A program made the position numbers and the translations under genes. Positions 29,566-31,674 of a DNA stretch of 31,674 nucleotides are shown piece by piece. This DNA comes from a virus: positions 1-31,674 of the IMG/VR virus record IMGVR_UViG_3300040806_002501; one strand, 5' to 3'. Each line of letters opens with the position of its first letter. Position 1 is the first letter of the stretch. The notes under the pieces were generated by a model. The model ran no database searches. It saw nothing but the letters and a program-made list of their open reading frames with translations, and was not told where the DNA came from.

Positions 29566-30434
29566 CACGCCACCTCCTGCTGGGCTTCCAGCTTGGCCCA
29601 CGCCGGGCACTCGAGGGTGAGCGCCTGGCCGCCGGCGATGCCCGGCCAGTGCCCGGTCTTCTCGCACTCGGCGAGCAGGTCCACGGCCTGGCGGAAGCGA
29701 GCCTCGCCGCGCCGCCGGAAGTCCAGCGACATGAAGTAGACGGCGACCTCGTAGGGGGGCTCTGCCTGGAAAGCGAACCACGCGAAATCGCAGGGCTTCC
29801 CGATGATGGACGAGACGCCCTCGCAGTACATGGCCGCGGAGAAGTCGTAGCCGAGGTCCACGGTCTTGCGAGCAAAGGGCCCAGGACGCGGGTCAGTCGT
29901 GGACTTGAGGTCCACGATCAGGGCCCGGTTGGCCGACATCCAGCTGGTCTCGTTCAGGGCGTCCGGACGAGCCTTCAGCAGCTGCCCGGTGCCCTCGTCC
30001 TGCCAGTAGTAGCTGCGCTCCTTGGCAGGCTGGTCGCCCATCAGGTGACGCCAGCTCGGGTGGCTGGTGACCGCGTCGGCGATCGCCAGGAAGCGGGCCG
30101 GGCCCTCGCGGACGATCTCCGCGCCGGTCTCCGCAGCCTCCTCCTGGAGGTCGGCCCACTGGGCCTTGCCGGCCTTGGTGCGCAGGTCGATGCCCTCCGC
30201 CCAGATGTAGCGGCGCTCGAGCTCGTGGGGCTCCAGGATCGCCGTGTGCAGGATCCTGCCCTGCTGCATGGCAGGGGTGTCCGCCAGCGGGGGAGCCGTC
30301 GCGTAGTGGAGGGGGCTCCAGTCGACGATGCGCTTGAGCTTCGTTGAGCTCACGCCGGGGCCACCGTGGTAGATCTCCGGGTCGAGCTCGTCGTACCACT
30401 TGCCCGGCTTCGGGTTGAAGAGGTTGAAGTTCAC
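29565..30434 (-). CDS. Exonuclease VIII-like PD-(D/E)xK nuclease
   Basis: GTG 30434 is chosen over GTG 30440 because it lies seven bases after GGGAGG and overlaps the upstream stop as GTGA. The product is 289 residues. Motifs are 'MQQGRILHTAILEPHELERR' (56-75) with H63, D158 in KARPDAL, and D175-L-K177 in LIVDLKSTT, then YDFSAAMYCEG. This is the catalytic set of RecE/exonuclease VIII-type nucleases. It should degrade one strand at double-strand ends to feed the RecT-like protein encoded next. Phages use such pairs for repair, circularisation and recombination. Confidence 0.9.
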   Translation of the reverse strand: MNFNLFNPKPGKWYDELDPEIYHGGPGVSSTKLKRIVDWSPLHYATAPPLADTPAMQQGRILHTAILEPHELERRYIWAEGIDLRTKAGKAQWADLQEEAAETGAEIVREGPARFLAIADAVTSHPSWRHLMGDQPAKERSYYWQDEGTGQLLKARPDALNETSWMSANRALIVDLKSTTDPRPGPFARKTVDLGYDFSAAMYCEGVSSIIGKPCDFAWFAFQAEPPYEVAVYFMSLDFRRRGEARFRQAVDLLAECEKTGHWPGIAGGQALTLECPAWAKLEAQQEVA

Positions 30435-30673
30435 GACCACGCCTCCCAGGCCTCGATGGCCTGCTGGGCGTAGCGGCGAGCCGCCTCGCAGATCTCCTCC
30501 TCGGTGGCCCTGGCGTCGGCCAGGAAGGCCGCAGCGGCTTCCTCGAGGTCGCGGTGGCCCAGGTCGGCGGTGGGCTCCAGCGCGCCGCCGGTCTCCTCGT
30601 TTCGCCGCCAGCAGCAGTCGACGAGGTCGCGGATGACGTGCTCGTCAGCCGCGGGGTGGGTGTTCAGAGTCAT
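30431..30673 (-). CDS. Small acidic helical protein
   Basis: From ATG 30673, nine bases after AAAGGAG, the product is 80 residues. It is strongly acidic and helical ('HRDLEEAAAAFLADARATEE'), with CC at about 20-21. It overlaps the exonuclease start by four bases and the end of the integrase frame by 29 bases. No family was recognised. Confidence 0.65.
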   Translation of the reverse strand: MTLNTHPAADEHVIRDLVDCCWRRNEETGGALEPTADLGHRDLEEAAAAFLADARATEEEICEAARRYAQQAIEAWEAWS

Positions 30674-31674
30674 GGTTCGGGTCTCCTTTCGGGAGCGCCG
30701 TACCCACGACGATGATGGTCAGAGTCTCCCCGAGGGGGAGTGCGTCGGACTGGACCAGCAGTGGTGCGCGGTATCCTCCATTGGGATTTCCTGATGGAGG
30801 GGTCTTGTGCGCGGTACTGCGCGTCCCGTAGTCGTCGTTCGCGGAAGAATCTCCGCCGACCACTACGGTATCGACGTGGGCAGGTGCGGGGTTTTCAGGT
30901 TGGGAAGCGACAGCCGGTGCTGCCGCCTCCCCGGTCATAAACACTTCGGCCAGCCGCGCAAGGTTCTGGCCGAGATTTTTCCCGAGGCCCGCGTCCGATG
31001 CCATCGCGGGTCGATTCTGGGATTGCTGAATGGGGGGATGGGGCCCAGCGTCCCCGCCCTCGGGCTGTGTCGGCTCGCCAGGGCCCATGGGGCTGCCGGC
31101 CTCGAGAGCGGCGATTAGCGCCTCCACCTTCTCCGCGTCCAGGCCTTCGGCCTTGGCCATCTCGAGCAGGCGGGCGAGCGCCTTGTGGTGGTGCCTCGCC
31201 GAGCGCCTCGTGTAGTGGCGCTCAGTCACGCGGGGGTCAGAGTGCCCCAGGAGCGCCTGGCGCTCCCCGAGCTCGACGCCCGCCTCTGCCATCCGGGTGG
31301 CGTAAGTCGTCCGCAGGGCGTGCAAGTCCAGCGAGTACCCGTCCACGATTCGGGGGATCCCCGCCAGCTCCAGCCATCGCCGGAGCAGCCGGTTGGTCCG
31401 GTCCGGGTTCGTCACCCCGTGGTAGGGCTTGCCCCGGGCCGACAGGAACACCAGGTCGTTCTCGGTGACCGGGCGTCCTTTCAGCTTCTCGTGGTACGGG
31501 ATCAAGCCCAGCACCGCCTTGGCGCACTCGGCAGGCACCGGCACAATCCGCTCCTTGCCGCTCTTCGTGACGGTCAAGCGAACCTCAGCTGCGCCCTCGA
31601 GGACGTCGCTGGAGACGTCAAACGACCAGTGCCGCCACCGAGTGGCAAGCAGCTCGCCGCGACGTGCGCCGCTG
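30645..31674 (-). CDS. int: Tyrosine recombinase (integrase), 5' end outside the window, with long C-terminal extension
   Basis: The frame is open from the window end to TGA at 30645. The visible part begins with SGARRGELLATRW, containing the first catalytic Arg. It continues with Lys in TKSGKERIVPVP, H-x-L-R in DLHALRTTYATRM, the second His box LLGHSDPRV and the nucleophile in RHYTRRS (codon 31214-31212). TTG 31577 is therefore internal, not a start. After the tyrosine come about 188 residues: a helix (KALARLLEMAKAEGLDAEKV), then Pro/Gly/Asn-rich disordered sequence, far longer than the usual short tail. The enzyme should integrate and excise the phage genome. Confidence 0.9.
   Translation of the reverse strand, partial: SGARRGELLATRWRHWSFDVSSDVLEGAAEVRLTVTKSGKERIVPVPAECAKAVLGLIPYHEKLKGRPVTENDLVFLSARGKPYHGVTNPDRTNRLLRRWLELAGIPRIVDGYSLDLHALRTTYATRMAEAGVELGERQALLGHSDPRVTERHYTRRSARHHHKALARLLEMAKAEGLDAEKVEALIAALEAGSPMGPGEPTQPEGGDAGPHPPIQQSQNRPAMASDAGLGKNLGQNLARLAEVFMTGEAAAPAVASQPENPAPAHVDTVVVGGDSSANDDYGTRSTAHKTPPSGNPNGGYRAPLLVQSDALPLGETLTIIVVGTALPKGDPNHDSEHPPRG
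30764..30816. repeat. 10-bp direct repeats flanking a 7-bp hairpin in the integrase 3' end
   Basis: GTGCGCGGTA occurs at 30764-30773 and 30807-30816. Between them CCTCCAT (30775-30781) and ATGGAGG (30794-30800) form an inverted repeat with a 12-base loop. Nearby CTCCCC/GGGGAG (30726-30740) forms a 6-bp stem with a three-base loop. These could be recombinase arm sites or operator elements; the location beside the integrase supports this, but it is not proven. Confidence 0.45.

Noticed and set aside
28664-29875. 403-residue minus-strand frame
   Set aside because: Most of it is an out-of-frame reading of the exonuclease and RecT-like genes; only the final 88 codons from ATG 28930 have their own ribosome site and a membrane helix.
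30700-30800. Possible tRNA overlapping the integrase 3' end, suggested by small hairpins and a TCCTCCA end
   Set aside because: No cloverleaf with a proper anticodon arm and GGTTC-type T-loop could be drawn; the hairpins do not fit acceptor, D and T arms.
1-31674. Diversity-generating retroelement, toxin-antitoxin pair or known defence system
   Set aside because: No reverse transcriptase, template/variable repeat pair, or recognisable toxin, antitoxin or defence domain was seen in the frames.

Overview
This window is about 31.7 kb of a high-GC temperate tailed phage or prophage of the siphovirus type. The evidence is a tape measure, a tail tube, a lambda/HK97-style neck and a GTA-like tail tip on one side, and a tyrosine integrase with a recombination and replication module on the other. 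The host is probably Gram-negative, because the lysis-like cassette encodes a lipoprotein. The DUF2460 - DUF2163 - NlpC/P60 - Phage-tail_3 order and the DUF2793 fibre modules are typical of alphaproteobacterial phages and gene transfer agents. A sulfatase in the tail operon points to a host with sulfated surface glycans, as in marine settings. Host identity is inference. Terminase, portal and capsid genes are not visible and presumably lie before base 1. No tRNA, rRNA, insertion sequence or CRISPR array was seen.

Bases 1-21836 are transcribed rightward and form the late block. The order is: the end of an unidentified structural gene, two small virion candidates, neck genes (connector, head closure, HK97 gp10-like, tail terminator), tail tube, and tail assembly chaperones joined by a clear -1 ribosomal frameshift signal. 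The tape measure, DUF2460 distal tail protein, a complete sulfatase of about 787 residues, DUF2163 hub, NlpC/P60 peptidase and large tail-tip protein follow. Then come two DUF2793 fibre-like proteins, a lysis-like cassette without a recognisable endolysin, a Cys-rich small protein, a metallophosphoesterase and an HExxH (SprT-like) protein.

Bases 21833-31674 are transcribed leftward and form the early block, with genes overlapping by 1-4 bases almost throughout. In transcription order it holds: integrase (cut by the window end), a small acidic protein, an exonuclease VIII-like nuclease, a RecT-like annealing protein, small membrane and zinc proteins, a 43-residue membrane peptide, and an untranslated gap with a 14-bp inverted repeat. 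Next are a DUF1376 replication protein, a DnaC-like loader, two winged-helix proteins, two HNH-fold proteins lacking the first HNH histidine, RusA, a 496-residue unknown, a 24-unit pentapeptide repeat protein and small coiled-coil or membrane proteins. The two blocks converge on one CTAG that supplies both stop codons.

The most notable feature is the sulfatase. It sits exactly between the GTA gp12-like and gp13-like tail-tip genes, keeps its full active-site set, starts with a domain resembling the C-terminus of the preceding distal tail protein, and carries an inserted beta module resembling repeats in the phage's own tail tube. I read it as a virion-borne tail enzyme that desulfates host surface glycans. 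That role is inference, but the domain evidence is direct.
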